NCBI RefSeq assembly: GCF_905475395.1
Contig: NC_058337.1
Coordinates: forward strand, 93,180,368-93,244,367
Reading direction: 5' to 3'
Source: Chrysoperla carnea
Taxonomy: Eukaryota; Arthropoda; Insecta; Neuroptera; Chrysopidae
DNA length: 64,000 bases
Numbering within the stretch: position 1 is the stretch's first letter; every line of letters begins with the position of its first letter. Positions 1 to 11,580 of the stretch are shown here, in pieces. Position numbers and translations under genes: made by a program. The notes beneath the pieces were generated by a model. That model had not been told where the DNA came from, searched no databases, and saw only the letters and a list, made by a program, of their open reading frames with translations.

Positions 1-1630
1 ATTATAATTAATTTATATTGTCAGTTGATTAGCAGGTGGAGCAGCACGAAATATAAATGATTCATATAATCCAAAAAAATTAATCCTTGAACGTATTGTC
101 GATCCATACGTCCTGATTTATGTTTTCTTTAACAATTATAAAAAATTATATTAATGTCCTATATAAAATAAATAGAACAACCTACACTAAAAATTATTTG
201 CGTGTCTTATTATAATAATTATAAATTAAGAAATAAATAGAAATTCCATTTTTTATTACATAAAGTAGTCGCCTTTAGGAATCCATGATAAAATATTATT
301 TTATGTTTTACCCACAAGCAAAGTAAATAAAATCCGTATCCTGGTTAATTGAAGGATTTTTTACAAATCAATTACAGAAATTTTTGTAAGAAATCAGAAA
401 TTTGGATCCTAGGTACAAGAATTAGATGAGTTATCCACGAATTAAAAAGATAATTTTTAGTCTTTATTACTTGAATCCTTTATCGATGAAACTGTTTTGA
501 ATATATTGGGTAATATAAATGTATTATTTATTTTCCAATAGAGTAATATAAATGTATTATTTATTTGCAAGATTATATCGAAACTTAAAATATTCGCTTT
601 ATCAAATATTATTGATATATCCATGCAATATGCAGCATTTTCACTTATTAAAAATTAAATTTGTGATGTACTATAAGGCCAATTATTACATTGAATCTTT
701 GTTGAATTCAGGCTCTTTTTGAAATAATTGAGTGTACCTTGACCTTTCAAGTATTGTCCATACATTGATTGATATATATCTAAAATACATATAGGTGGGA
801 AAATTTTAGAAACCGCTATATTTCGCTGATATTTTGGTCTTAAGTAAGGTATATGGACACCTTTTCAGTTATCAGGACGGGTATGGCAACCTCACTTTCT
901 TGACAAACAAGAATTTGTATGAATGACTTCTCGTAAAATTAAAAATTGCTGGTGTTCTCTTGGTAATATCGCATAAGGTCTCTTTCTGTAAGGTCTAAAA
1001 GTTGTCGTGGTAGCAGCATCTCTTTAAATGAAAATATCGATAAACTTAATATTCCCACCAAGTGTCGCCCTGTCATCATGAAGTGCAAAATTGATATACT
1101 TTTTTCGATAACAAAATGGTACACATTAAAAAACTATCAAATACGCTAAATTTTATTTTAGATCGATTAAACATCAGCTTTAAGTTTTGCACTTTAAACT
1201 TTAAGTTATACCCGAGAAATAGTTAAAATTCATGGCACCGCTTTTAAAATAAAGCAATGAATACGTGCAACACTCGAATTAAGCGCAAGCAATGCGAAAT
1301 AATCCAGTGCAAGGTCGGTGGAATTCATCACTCGGACTAACATGAGAGCGCTGGATTTAAAATTTGCTTCTTAAATCAAGTTGCTTAAGAAATAGATCAT
1401 TAAAAGCGCATATCCATTCGAAAGTGTCCAAAATTTTGCAAGAACATTGACTGGATGAAAACTAATTAATTTTCTTTTTCCCGAGGTAACTTCGATTTGA
1501 ATTGTCAAACACAAAAAAATTGGTGATTATGGCTCTAAAATTATACCATATATCCAGGGGAAGTTCTATAAACAATGACGGTATGAATGGTAGATATGAT
1601 TCAGTCAATATAGACGAAAAAAAGGCCGGA
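1..1630. other. Gene-free AT-rich left flank
   Basis: No supported gene. Open frames here are short, lack codon bias and lack splice partners. There are scattered A/T runs but no clear tandem or inverted repeat until the foldback element begins near 1632. Confidence 0.6.
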
Positions 1631-1631
1631 C

Positions 1632-2582
1632 CTGGAAAAAATTACAATAGTGACTCTGAGGTTATAGATCATTAGGGGGGCATGTAAATAACTTTAAAAA
1701 AAATTAAGAGAATTTTTCGTTCCGCTGTTTTTGAGAAAATCCAAAAAAATGGGAAAAAAAAATTTGGAATGCGTTTTTCTCGGAATCTATTGCTTTAAGG
1801 GAAAAGTTTTTCAAATAAAAAATGTAGAAGACATTGTCAGCTACATTTTATGTCAATGGAGCAACGTCATACGAGTTAAATTACAAAAAGTAGGTGGCGT
1901 TAAAGTATCAAAAAAAGTGTTTTTCACGATTTTCATTAAGAAAAAATGATGTTTTTGTAAAAGTGTAAACGAGAAAGTTGTTTGACTCAAAATTAGCTTC
2001 AACTTTTATTTAAACAATTTTTATGAAAAACTTACCGTTTCCGAGCTATAGTAAAACAATGTATGTTTAAAATAAGCCAAGAAAATAAAAAGGAAATCAA
2101 GTACTCCTTTTCAAAATTTTAAAAAACTTAACTTTCAGATTTTTTAGCAAGCTGTATTTCAAAAACGGTAAGTTTTACAAAAAAATTGTTTTAATAAAAG
2201 TTGAAGTTAATTTTGAGTCAAACAACTTTTTTATTTACACTTTTACAAAAAAATCATTTTTTCTTAATGAAAACCGTAGAAAACCCTTTTTTTGATACTT
2301 TAACGCCACCTACTTTTTGTAATTTAACTCGTATGACGTGGCTCCAATGACATAAAATGTAGCTGACAGTGTCTTCTACATTTTTTATTTGAAAAGCTTT
2401 TCCCTTAAATCAATAGATTCCGAGAAAAACGCATTCCAAATTTTTTTTTCCCATTTTTTTGGATTTTCTCAAAAACAGCGCGAGCGGAACGAAAAATTTC
2501 TCTCTTAATTTTTTTTTTAAGTTATTTACATGCCTCTCTAACGATCTATAACCTCAGAGTTACTATTGTAATTTTTCCAGTC
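1632..2582. mobile_element. Long foldback (inverted-repeat) element
   Basis: Two arms of about 420 bases (roughly 1632-2050 and 2155-2582) are imperfect reverse complements and surround a loop of about 100 bases. For example CCTGGAAAAAATTACAATAG at the left end pairs with TTGTAATTTTTCCAG at the right end, and TTACCGTTT near 2032 pairs with AAACGGTAA near 2164. This is the form of a foldback or long-TIR MITE. No transposase is encoded, and the 72-codon frame at 1731-1949 is only the arm read as protein. The arms differ by scattered substitutions and small indels, so the copy is old. No target duplication was recognised. Confidence 0.85.
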
Positions 2583-2919
2583 AAAATGCCAGATTTACTG
2601 TACCAATATCAAACTTGAAAAATCATTCATCCTAACAAGAGTACATTTATTAGCAATATTAGCAATCTTAAATTAAATTTTATTTGATTTGATTGCAATA
2701 AAATTGCACTTTAATTTTTTATTTAAGTAGTTTCTAACATTAAGTTTATAACTACTTTACGTCAAAGGTGATGCTTGCAATATTCTAATTAGACAGTTTC
2801 CTATAAACTATGACTGCTAATATATCAAATATTATTAAATGAATATTTATAAATATGCATGGCCAAATAATGTAAAGTCGTTTTTATTATTTCTCTCTCA
2901 ACATACTACATAATTTTAG
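2583..2919. other. CPR-1 upstream flank
   Basis: AT-rich spacer between the foldback element and the CPR-1 core promoter. No repeat or recognisable regulatory motif was identified in it. Confidence 0.5.
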
Positions 2920-2957
2920 TATAAATATCGTTGAATAATTACCAACAGTCATCAGTT
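2920..2957 (+). promoter_or_regulatory. CPR-1 core promoter (TATA + initiator)
   Basis: TATAAATA begins at 2920, and an arthropod-type initiator TCAGTT lies at 2952-2957, about 32 bases downstream. The predicted transcription start is near 2954, giving a leader of about 58 bases before the ATG at 3012. The same block, nearly base for base, precedes CPR-2 at 8478-8514, which supports its being functional. Confidence 0.85.
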
Positions 2958-3011
2958 CAATTAAATTTGTTCTTCAGTTCAAATACAAAAAAACAACCCT
3001 ACAAAGTAACA

Positions 3012-3886
3012 ATGTCATTTTTTATTGTAAGAAATTTACTAACTATTTCGTTTCGAAAATTAGTGCTTTATTAATTAATTTTTGTTTTCTGTGATTTACA
3101 GGCAGGTCTCTGCACTTTAGCACTTAGTGCTTTCGTTTCAGCGAGTATCGCTCCTGGATATGGTGCAGCTGGTTTAGGATACGGTGCAGCTGGCTTAGGA
3201 TACGGTACAACTGGTTTAGAACATGGAGTTGCTGGTTTAGGATATGGAGCTGCTGGCTTAGGATACGGAACTGCTGGTTTAAATTATAGAGCGGCCAACT
3301 TAGGATATGGTGCTGGATTGGGATATGGCAACGCGGGATATGCTGGTTTAGGATATGCAGGATCTACTGGCTTAGGATATGGAGTTTCTGGTTTAGGTTA
3401 CAGAGCTGCCAACTTAGGTTATGGTGCAGGATTAGGCTATAGCAACGCAGGATATGCTGGTTTAGGATATGCAGGAGCTGCTGGCCACGGACTAGACTAT
3501 TACGTAAGTAATAAAATCAATATTAATAAATTAACATGCAATTTTCATTGAAAAGTTAAATGTATCGTTTCCAAATTAAATTTTGAATGTTTTTTTTTCA
3601 GGCATATCCTAAATACGCCTATAATTATGGAGTAAAGGATGTCCATACTGGTGATGTAAAATCTCAATCAGAAGTACGTGATGGTGATGTAGTCAAAGGA
3701 CAATACTCTTTGGTTGAACCAGACGGTTCAGTACGTGTTGTAGATTACACAGCTGATGATCACAATGGTTTCAATGCAGTCGTTAAGAAAGTTGGACCAA
3801 CAGTACACCATGGACCAGCCCCATTAGCTCATGGTTATGGTTTAGGTCATGGCTATGGAGCATATGGTGCTTACGGTGCCTATTAA
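3012..3886 (+). CDS. CPR-1, RR-2 cuticular protein with Gly-Tyr-Ala repeats
   Basis: Three coding exons, all joined in phase 0: 3012-3026, 3102-3503 and 3602-3886, with donors GTAAG and GTAAGT and acceptors ACAG and TTCAG. The product is 233 residues. Residues 1-19 ([19 protein letters not shown]) form a signal peptide split after residue 5 by intron 1. Residues about 20-139 are low-complexity [12 protein letters not shown] repeats, including a 114-base internal duplication. Residues about 143-202 are a full RR-2 chitin-binding domain ([42 protein letters not shown]). A Gly/Tyr/His tail follows. RR-2 proteins are secreted structural proteins of cuticle that bind chitin. The start was chosen for the signal peptide, the AACAATG context and its match to CPR-2. 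CPR-2 is its close tandem paralog. Confidence 0.93.
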
Positions 3887-3979
3887 CCAGTTCACGTTCG
3901 ATCTCAGTTCTTCCATCATAAATTCTGTAATATCTTTATTAAATTCGAATTTTGCTAAACTTTCTACGAATTTCGTGCA

Positions 3980-4296
3980 ATTAAATACATTCCTATCAGA
4001 GTTTAAACTTTTGAATTCTTTATAATAATTATTGCTTTAAGTTATATTGAGTTTTTAATTTAGAAAAATACAAAAATATTAAATGTAAATCAAATCATAA
4101 TGGTATGTATACCACGTAAATGCGTCCATAAACTTCTTATTGTTTATCAAAGAAGTGGGTTCTTATTAAAAAGATTAGATAGAATATCTCTTAACTAGAA
4201 AACTCAATATATTTTTCTGCTTTTCTAAACTTAAAAATGTTGTGTATTATTATTTTTGTAAATAATGTGTTATAATATTTTAATATAAATATTAAA
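3980..4296 (+). promoter_or_regulatory. Candidate CPR-1 polyadenylation signals
   Basis: There is no AATAAA close to the stop codon. ATTAAA variants occur at 3938-3943, 3980-3985 and 4291-4296. The last lies in a stretch resembling the region around the CPR-2 AATAAA at 10428, so it is a reasonable candidate. The exact 3' end cannot be decided from sequence. Confidence 0.4.
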
Positions 4297-5997
4297 TTTT
4301 CCCCATAAAATTTTTTGTGTTAAGAAAAGTTATTCCAAAAAATATTCCAATCTATTTCCTCTTTAAAGAATCTATTAATCAAGTCTCCTCTGGTCGCTTA
4401 TAACTATAATCGAGCTATCATTCAAAACCTCGTTCTTGACCGATCCGTATTATGTTGCTCTTGAGCTCACAAAAATGTTGGTCCTTTAGTATGAATGAAA
4501 TTCCAATCACTTTATAAAGATTCTCAATGATTAGAGGAATATTTTTGATGAGAAACTCACCGATCGAACTGAAAGATCGGAAATGAAAATGTTCCAAATT
4601 GGTCAGGTTCAAGTTTTGTAAAATGCTCAAAATAATGACATATGCCTTTAATTTTGTGTTAATTTGGGATACCGGTAAAAGAGCAGTTTCTACTTTACTC
4701 TTAGATTTTAATTTTATTATTTCCTGAATTAAGATGATACTAGCTAACCCTCTTACTATACGTACAAATAAAATTGTAAGAAATTAGGTTTTTAATAGTA
4801 AACTCTTGTAAATTCTTTTTTTTTTCGACTACCATACCATCTGATATTACCAAATATGGGAGGCAGAAACAATTTAATTTAAGCCCTTCCGGTGGCTATT
4901 AGAAAAATATGTATTTATACTTATTTTACATTATGAAAAATTTCTTTCGTTATTGAATTGAGGCAGGCATAAAGTAAGTCTTGCATCTGAGAATGGTTGC
5001 TTACTTGCTGTTAAATGTATTGCATCCCCACCCAACTGTAATAAGAAAAAAAATCCAAATTCAACAGTCTTCGAATAATTTTTTTGTGCCGTTATACCAT
5101 TACGACTTTTAGAGGGTAAAAAATATATTTTGAAAAATAATTTTATACAATTAATGTTTTGTATTATTCATTAAAATTTAACTATTGGATTGTGAAATAT
5201 ATATGTCAACGAATAATTCAATTTCTGTCAGATTGTAAATTAACTAGTAAAATAGTAAAGAACGCCAAAAAAATGGGTAAAAAAGCATCCAAATCCGTAG
5301 TCACTCGACCCATACTAACCAAACTGCAATATTACGTTGACTTATGCATAATTTTCGACAAAGAAAATTGTTTGTAAATTTTATAAATACCTAATTAAAA
5401 TATAAGTTTTAACATATATGTTCATTTAGGTCTCTGAGGTCTTACTTTTTTGCTCTTTTTTGCTCAATAGATTGCGAAGATATACTTCAATAGTCTATAA
5501 CTGAACAAAAAATAATTATAGTCCAATAAAATTTAGGAAAATATCGCGTTATTTGTTTGGAACCTCCTCGCTATTTGGAAATGACCTGAACATACCTACA
5601 ATTGTATTTAACCTTTAAAACATATCTAAATGCGCAATCGGCCTTTCGTTATAGATAAGTTTCATATAGAGACTGATTCAAATTTTGATATCGTTTTATG
5701 ACCTTTCAAAATTTAATTACTGGACAACCAGGACATCATTAAAAACATTTTTTTTTAAATATGCTTGTTGCATCCTATTTAAAATGTATAATTAAAAATA
5801 CAATTGAAGAAGTTACAAGCTAATTATAACTAATTATATACAAAAATAATTAACATATCTACACACATTTTTAACTAAAACACCTTATTATTAAATTATT
5901 AATATAATTATAACTGATTATTACGACATCTCATATTAAATAAAAAATTCAACAAAATACAAAAAAACAAACCAAACATTTCAAATCATACCTACCT
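4297..5997. other. Intergenic region, no gene seen
   Basis: AT-rich DNA between CPR-1 and the first Helitron-like element. Open frames at 4418-4630 (-) and 5159-5377 (+) have no signal peptide, domain or splice context and were not accepted. Confidence 0.55.
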
Positions 5998-6470
5998 ATC
6001 TACGCATTGTGTATCTCTATCTCTATATATTACAAATGCGAAAGTAAGCATGTTTGTTTGTTTGTTTGATTTTTTGTTACGCTTTCACGCTGAAACTAGC
6101 GAATGGTTTTTAATGAAACTGTACAGCAATATAGCTCATACTTCAGAATAACACACGAGATATAATTTAAAAAGAAATATTTAAAAAAAAAAAATTAATT
6201 TAATTTGACATTACCATAAATTGCAGATTATTATTAAAAACAGACTTCTGTGAAAATAGACAATATAAAATATTTCACGGCCATCTTTTCTGATATACTC
6301 AATGAATAATTACGACTATTATAAATTTATTAAAATAGAAAACCATACATATATTTCATCTGTGTAAAACAATCCTTACCATTATTTCGAGTGTTATAGA
6401 AAGGGGATAAGCGAGAGCAATCTTTATCAATCTTTACTTTTAAACCCAGCGAAGCGGGTGGGTGTCACGA
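5998..6470 (+). mobile_element. Helitron-like non-autonomous element, copy 1
   Basis: Begins near TCTATATATTACAAATGCG followed by AAGTAAGCATGTTTG, then the conserved TTACGCTTTCACGC. It ends at a short hairpin ACCCAGCGAAGCGGGT near 6447-6462. A TC-type 5' end, internal body without coding capacity, and a 3' GC-rich hairpin just before the end are Helitron hallmarks. Other copies (36955-37440, 53905-55035, 61325-61920) keep a CTAG after the hairpin, but this copy has lost it. No Rep/helicase is encoded. Confidence 0.7.
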
Positions 6471-7582
6471 TAGTATATGTATAATCGTTAATATATAATA
6501 GGGACAGTGGGGGTGCATTTTAAATATTTATTAATATAAAAAAATGTAAATTCATTTTTTTTAAATAAACATAATAGAAAAAAAAAACATTTCAAGTAAA
6601 TAACAACAAAACGTTATGAGTTTGATGGAAACCTTGAAAATTGGTGTGTAACAAATGTAAAAGATGGAGGGAAAAACTGAAGTGAAATGTGTTTATTTAC
6701 AATTATATCATTTGTATTGTTGGTCAGTATACATACCACAAAGAAGTATTAACAGTTGAGTTCTATTTATATCTTCTGATATTTTTATAAGAATAAGACA
6801 TCATAGTATTTAAATAATTAGTTCTATGTTATTTTAATCTAAAAGTAAATTAAAAAAACGGTGCGAAATATCTACAAGGATCTGATTGCTTCCTCCAATT
6901 AAAATTGATTACCAATGTAACAAGGAAGAAATTAATAAAACTGTTCGGAACGAAATTCTATGTTTCAGGTCTGATTGAAACCGTTTTACATTCGTTGCTA
7001 TCAAGTGGTCATAGTGTCCGAAAAATTTCTTTTTCCGTTTTTTTAAGACCAATAGCTTATTTTAAAACGCAACTCTTCAAAAAAATCGTAGAGAGAAAGT
7101 TTGGTAGACTCGCCAAACGGAATCCGCTCACCAAGTTTCAATTATGTATTGATCATTTACAGTATCTTTTCAGCGGACTAGTATTTGTTTAGCCTAGGCA
7201 CACACAAATCATATTCTGAATTTAAAAAAGTCTGAAAAAAATACACATCCAAACAGAAATCAGAAAAATCGCTCGCTGTTCCTCCTGAGCCAAAGATTGG
7301 TATGTTTATATGTTGAATTTTTTAAACTATTGATGAATTTCGCTTAGGTACTAATTTTGACTTTGAAAAGTTAGTTGAATGTATATTGAATAGATTATAA
7401 TTCTTAAACTGGATGCTACTCTCAATAAGTCGTAATTGATTGGGTCTAAGTAAAAATCGTATCAAGGTGCCCCAACTCCCCCTACTAATTTATCACTAAT
7501 TTAGACCATTTTTTATAAATTTTCAAGTAGCAAAAGTTATTTAAAATTGGTATCAAATTAAAGAGCGTAATTAGCACTTTTC
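6471..7582. other. Intergenic region, no gene seen
   Basis: AT-rich. A 95-codon frame at 6905-7192 (+) has no recognisable motif, signal peptide or splice context, so it is not called. Confidence 0.5.
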
Positions 7583-7613
<31 letters not shown>

Positions 7614-7616
7614 TAT
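7583..7616. repeat. Poly-A plus (TA)n microsatellite
   Basis: A run of 15 A followed by about ten AT dinucleotides. Confidence 0.95.
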
Positions 7617-7819
7617 TGTTACACTTAATCACGAAATTATAACCGAAAAATCGTTTAAAGTGTGTGTATTTTCGTTATTCATTATAATTTGCCAAAGGAG
7701 GTATCGTTAGAAGTGTCTTGATCGCTGGTTATAACTATATGATACTAAATACTTCGCTTCGAACGGCTTCGAAAATTAGCCATTATTTGTCGTAAAAAGT
7801 AAATCGCAAAAAAAAGTTA

Positions 7820-8170
7820 TTGTGGGTTATCCATAAGAGATAGACATATACCATCACGGACTTTTCTGTAGACCTTTTCAATGTGTACAATACTTAGTAC
7901 ATTATTTTGATAAAACTCGTAGGGTTCAACCTGCGTTTGCAATGTATGCGGAAAAAATGTAATTATTTACGACATCACATTAGAAACCTCAAAAATAGCG
8001 GTACTTCTCCACTATTTAATGGATGTTATTATACATATAAACCTTCCTCTTGAATCACTCTATCTATTAAAAAAAACCGCATCAAAATCCGTTGCGTAGT
8101 TTCAAAGATTTAAGCATACAAAGGGACATAGGGACAGAGAAAGCGACTTTGTTTTATACTATGTAGTGAT
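7820..8170 (+). repeat. Dispersed repeat ending ...TTTTATACTATGTAGTGAT
   Basis: The right part (about 8030-8165) contains CTTCCTCTTGAATCACTCTA, CATCAAAATCCGTTGCGTAG and AAGCGACTTTGTTTTATACT. The reverse complement of the same order of blocks recurs at 56688-56830, so this is a dispersed element or element terminus. The left boundary is uncertain. Nothing coding is present. The class is undetermined; a retroelement tail or Helitron end are both possible. Confidence 0.65.
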
Positions 8171-8477
8171 GTGGCGTCACCGGGGTTTTAGTTTTCAAAC
8201 TTTATTTTATATTAATTAGGAATTCAACTGTAATAATTGTAATGAAATTACAATAATATAAATAATATATTGAATTAAATAATTAATAAAACCATATAGG
8301 CTGGGTTTAACTATAATGTGTAAGTATATTACAATTTTTACACACTGAACTACATAATATTATTATTTAATAAATAAGTGTATATACATGAATAGTATTT
8401 ATGTACTTATGACAAATAGTAACGTTTTTTTCCTTATTAATAAATATTTCTCCCTCAATGCATACTTTAATTTTTAG
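8171..8477. other. CPR-2 upstream flank
   Basis: About 300 bases of AT-rich sequence between the dispersed repeat and the CPR-2 TATA box, with no further element recognised. Confidence 0.5.
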
Positions 8478-8514
8478 TATAAATATCGTTGAATTATTAC
8501 CAACAATCATCAGT
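8478..8514 (+). promoter_or_regulatory. CPR-2 core promoter (TATA + initiator)
   Basis: TATAAATA at 8478-8485 and the initiator TCAGTT starting at 8510 have the same 32-base spacing as CPR-1. From the TATA box to the ATG at 8574 the sequence differs from CPR-1 by only a handful of bases plus a small insertion, then continues into the first intron donor. Confidence 0.85.
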
Positions 8515-8573
8515 TCAATTAAACTAGTTCTTTGGTTCAAATACAAAAAAAGAAACAACCCTACAAAATAACA

Positions 8574-10181
8574 ATGGCATTCTTTATTGTAAGACATTAA
8601 ATAGAAATGCATCGATTGTTTTGAAAATAAGTGTTTTGTTAACGGAATTTTGTTTTGTGTAATTTATAGGGAGCTCTATGCACCTTAGCAATTAGTGCCA
8701 TCGCCTCAGCAGGTATTGTACCTGGTTATGGATTAGGATATGGAGCTGCAGGTTTAGGATACGGTGCAGCTGGTTTAGGATATGGTGCAGCTGGTATAGG
8801 ATATGCTGGAGCTGGACTAGGATATGCTGGAGCTGCAGGCCATGGTGTGGACTATTACGTAAGTACTCATAAATTTCACATCAATGCTTTCTGATAAATT
8901 ATATCAATCGCAATAACAGAGAAGTGATTAAGAGTTTTCAATTTCATGATTGGTTTTATGTTGTACTCAAATATAGCAGTTAGTACCCGTAATGGAATCC
9001 TTACTAGGTATTATATAAAGCTGCGAAATTTTTTTAGTTTGATTGAACGAGTTAATCTCAGTATTATATTAGTACTTGTTCGAATTGAAGAAATTCTCTT
9101 AGTGTTGGATATTATTCCATTTATCGAGAAATGTCATAGGACCCGGCCCTTGCTGGATGATTTTGAAAACTGCTGAACGGATTATGAAACTATACAATAT
9201 TATAGCTCATAAATTAGAATAATACATAGACAATATTTTATAAAGATAACAGTTATCCATCCGCTGGACAGTTTCAAAAACTACTAAATGGAAATGAAAA
9301 TGAAAAACTACTAAAATTAAATGAAATTGTCTATTTATACAAATCTTTATACATCTTCACAGCGAAGACCGTGTGCCTACTGGGGTGTAAAATATTTAAA
9401 CATTTCATATAATTATAAATATAACGTACTAAAACCGCATTTAAACGTTTGACTTTGTAGTATCAAACTGTTTGAGCTCCTTTAGAATCATATTAGTTAG
9501 TTGCCTCAGTGTTGGTTGCATATATATTTTTTCTTTAGTCCTTTAGTTTGCGTACGTAATATACGATTATCCCATTTAGGACAGTTTTGAGATAAAAAAT
9601 CTCAAATATTCATAAATTTTAAGCTAAGGCGGTTGCAATTAAAAATTTGCCAGACCCATAGCTCAAGTAGCGTAGTTTTCTTAATATCGCCCTTAGTAAG
9701 TATTGTTGGATTATTTAACTTTATCTTAACTCTGGCTCCATAACTATTACCTATGAAAAATATTTTAGATGCAGCGACTCAAGCTTTAAGATTAAAAATT
9801 ATCATTTCTAACCATTAAATACCTATTGTATTTCTCAAAAACCTATTATTAGTATAAAAAAAATTGATTATTTTTCAGTCATATCCAAAATACTCTTTCA
9901 ACTATGGTGTCAAAGATGCACATACTGGTGATGTAAAATCTCAATCAGAAGTACGTGATGGTGATGTAGTCAAAGGACAATACTCTTTGGTTGAACCAGA
10001 CGGTTCAGTACGTGTTGTAGACTACACAGCTGATGACCACAATGGTTTCAACGCAGTAGTTAAGAAAGTTGGACCAACAGTTCACTATGCCCCAGCACCA
10101 GTTGCCCATGGTTATGTTGCTGGTTTAGGTCATGGTTTAGCTGGTGGCTATGGTGCATATGGCGGCTATGGACACTACTAA
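8574..10181 (+). CDS. CPR-2, RR-2 cuticular protein, paralog of CPR-1
   Basis: Exons 8574-8588, 8670-8858 and 9879-10181, all phase 0 (GTAAGA and GTAAGT donors; TATAG and TTCAG acceptors). The product is 168 residues. The signal peptide is residues 1-19 ([19 protein letters not shown]), and about 45 residues of [10 protein letters not shown] repeats follow, a much shorter block than in CPR-1. The RR-2 chitin-binding domain is at about 72-131, and the tail is rich in Gly, His and Tyr. From TGDVKSQSE to KKVGPTVH the protein is identical to CPR-1, and the DNA is nearly so. Intron 2 is 1020 bases and carries a decayed Helitron-like copy. Expected role: secreted chitin-binding cuticle component, probably co-expressed with CPR-1. 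Confidence 0.93.
9150..9370 (+). mobile_element. Degraded Helitron-like copy in CPR-2 intron 2
   Basis: Matches family landmarks: CTGAACGGATTATGAAACTA, TATTATAGCTCATAAATTAG and a final CACAGCGAAGACCGTGTG in place of the AGCGAAGCGG hairpin. It is heavily mutated, so the boundaries are approximate. Confidence 0.5.
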
Positions 10182-10427
10182 TTCGAAATAGAATTATTTA
10201 AACACAATACGATCGATCTCACTTTTTCCATCTTAAAATACGAATGAATCGAATATGAATTACGCTTAATTTGATGTTTTTTTTTATCGGACCTTGGCTA
10301 TGACTCCTTATAAATTCTTTAAATTTTCTATTTTGTATTAACTTACTCTTTCTGTATAAAATGCTGTGGTTTTAAAAAGATGTTCCATCTTTGTATATTA
10401 TTTTTTATAATATTATGTTAATATGTT

Positions 10428-10433
10428 AATAAA
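10428..10433 (+). promoter_or_regulatory. CPR-2 polyadenylation signal
   Basis: AATAAA lies about 247 bases after the stop codon. It is the only canonical signal in the 3' flank, giving a moderately long 3' UTR. Confidence 0.6.
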
Positions 10434-11287
10434 AATATTAAGTTATTTCTTAAAAATGTATCATTTTTTTCTTTCAAACCTTAGTAAAAATTCTGGCTAA
10501 TTTAAAAACTAATATATTAATTAATTTATAATCAGTTTGAAATACGATAACGTTTTCATCATTCAGGGAGAAAGATTTTTTCAACCTTAAAATTGATCAA
10601 TATTTGATCTTTACTAATTAGAGAGACGTGACATTAAACACATATGTTTTCTATTCAAAAATTCATAAGGCTAGACATGGCTAATGACAATTCCTCTTGT
10701 ATTATAAAACAGTTGAATACAGTTGAAGGAAGCACTTACCATTTTTATGCACAATAATTATATAAGTAGTTTATGTCAAGCAAATAAAGCATTTTGTTTA
10801 TTACCTATACTAGATTTAAACATTTAAACTCCCAAAAATTTCATGGAAAACAACTCTTTGTAGATTTTCTCATCAATAGTGATATTCGACTCAATAGTGA
10901 CAATCTTATTTACCGATGGTATCCATGGTTACAGTGCTATTATGAAGGATATACGGTGGTATACGACGTAATTGTGTACCACGATGATTTGTTGATCATC
11001 TTAGTACACAATTATCCTAATATTCTTATTAAAAAAAAAAACTATGTTTTTAAAGTATTGTTGAATCGATGATGGATTGATCGCCAACTTGATACAAATA
11101 CAAATCTATTTGAAAACTCATTAACTTTCAAAATTCCTTCAAGAAATTTTCAACAACAAAAAACTTTATAAGATTTTGAGAAGGACATCCAAAACAACAT
11201 TTGTCTACATCAGTACCTGAAATAAACTGGAATATGGAGTAACGCAGTATATTTGACCAATGCTTTTGATTAATAAAAAAAACGTTT
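10434..11287. other. Intergenic region with a small hairpin
   Basis: No gene. AATTGTGTAC at about 10970 pairs with GTACACAATT at about 11005 around a short loop. The 92-codon frame at 10794-11072 spans this hairpin and is not considered coding. Confidence 0.5.
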
Positions 11288-11580
11288 AACAAAAAGAAAA
11301 CCGACTTCAAAAGAATAACTTTTCCAAAACAAATTATTATGCACTAAAAAGTAAAAAAATAACGATAATATAATGTAGTTAAAATTATTGTTATTTTTGG
11401 AGTCGATGCAGCCAAGCAAATGTAGCAAACTGTTCTGTCAGAGTTGTTTCCTTGGCTGACACCGACTCCAAAAATAACAATAATTTTAACTACATTATAT
11501 TATCGTTATTTTTTTCCTTTTTAGTGCATATTAATTTGTTTTGGAAAAGTTTTTCTTTTGAAGTCGGTTTTCTTTTTGTT
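11288..11580. mobile_element. Near-perfect foldback element with AAGTCGGTTTTC ends
   Basis: Arms at about 11288-11427 and 11447-11580 are nearly exact reverse complements. The outer ends read AACAAAAAGAAAACCGACTT on each strand, and the inner ends read GGAGTCG...CAGCCAAG. The loop is only a few tens of bases. The high arm identity suggests a young copy, or one maintained by hairpin-mediated conversion. No coding capacity. Confidence 0.9.

Noticed and set aside
1..120. Minus-strand frame at the left edge ending FRAAPPANQLTI, possible last exon of a gene outside the window
   Set aside because: It needs an unproven acceptor (AAATCAG), has no homology signs and cannot be checked without upstream sequence.
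1731..1949. 72-codon open frame
   Set aside because: Lies entirely within an arm of the foldback element and is mirrored in the other arm with stops.
6905..7192. 95-codon open frame
   Set aside because: No signal peptide, domain, codon bias or splice context; expected by chance at this length.
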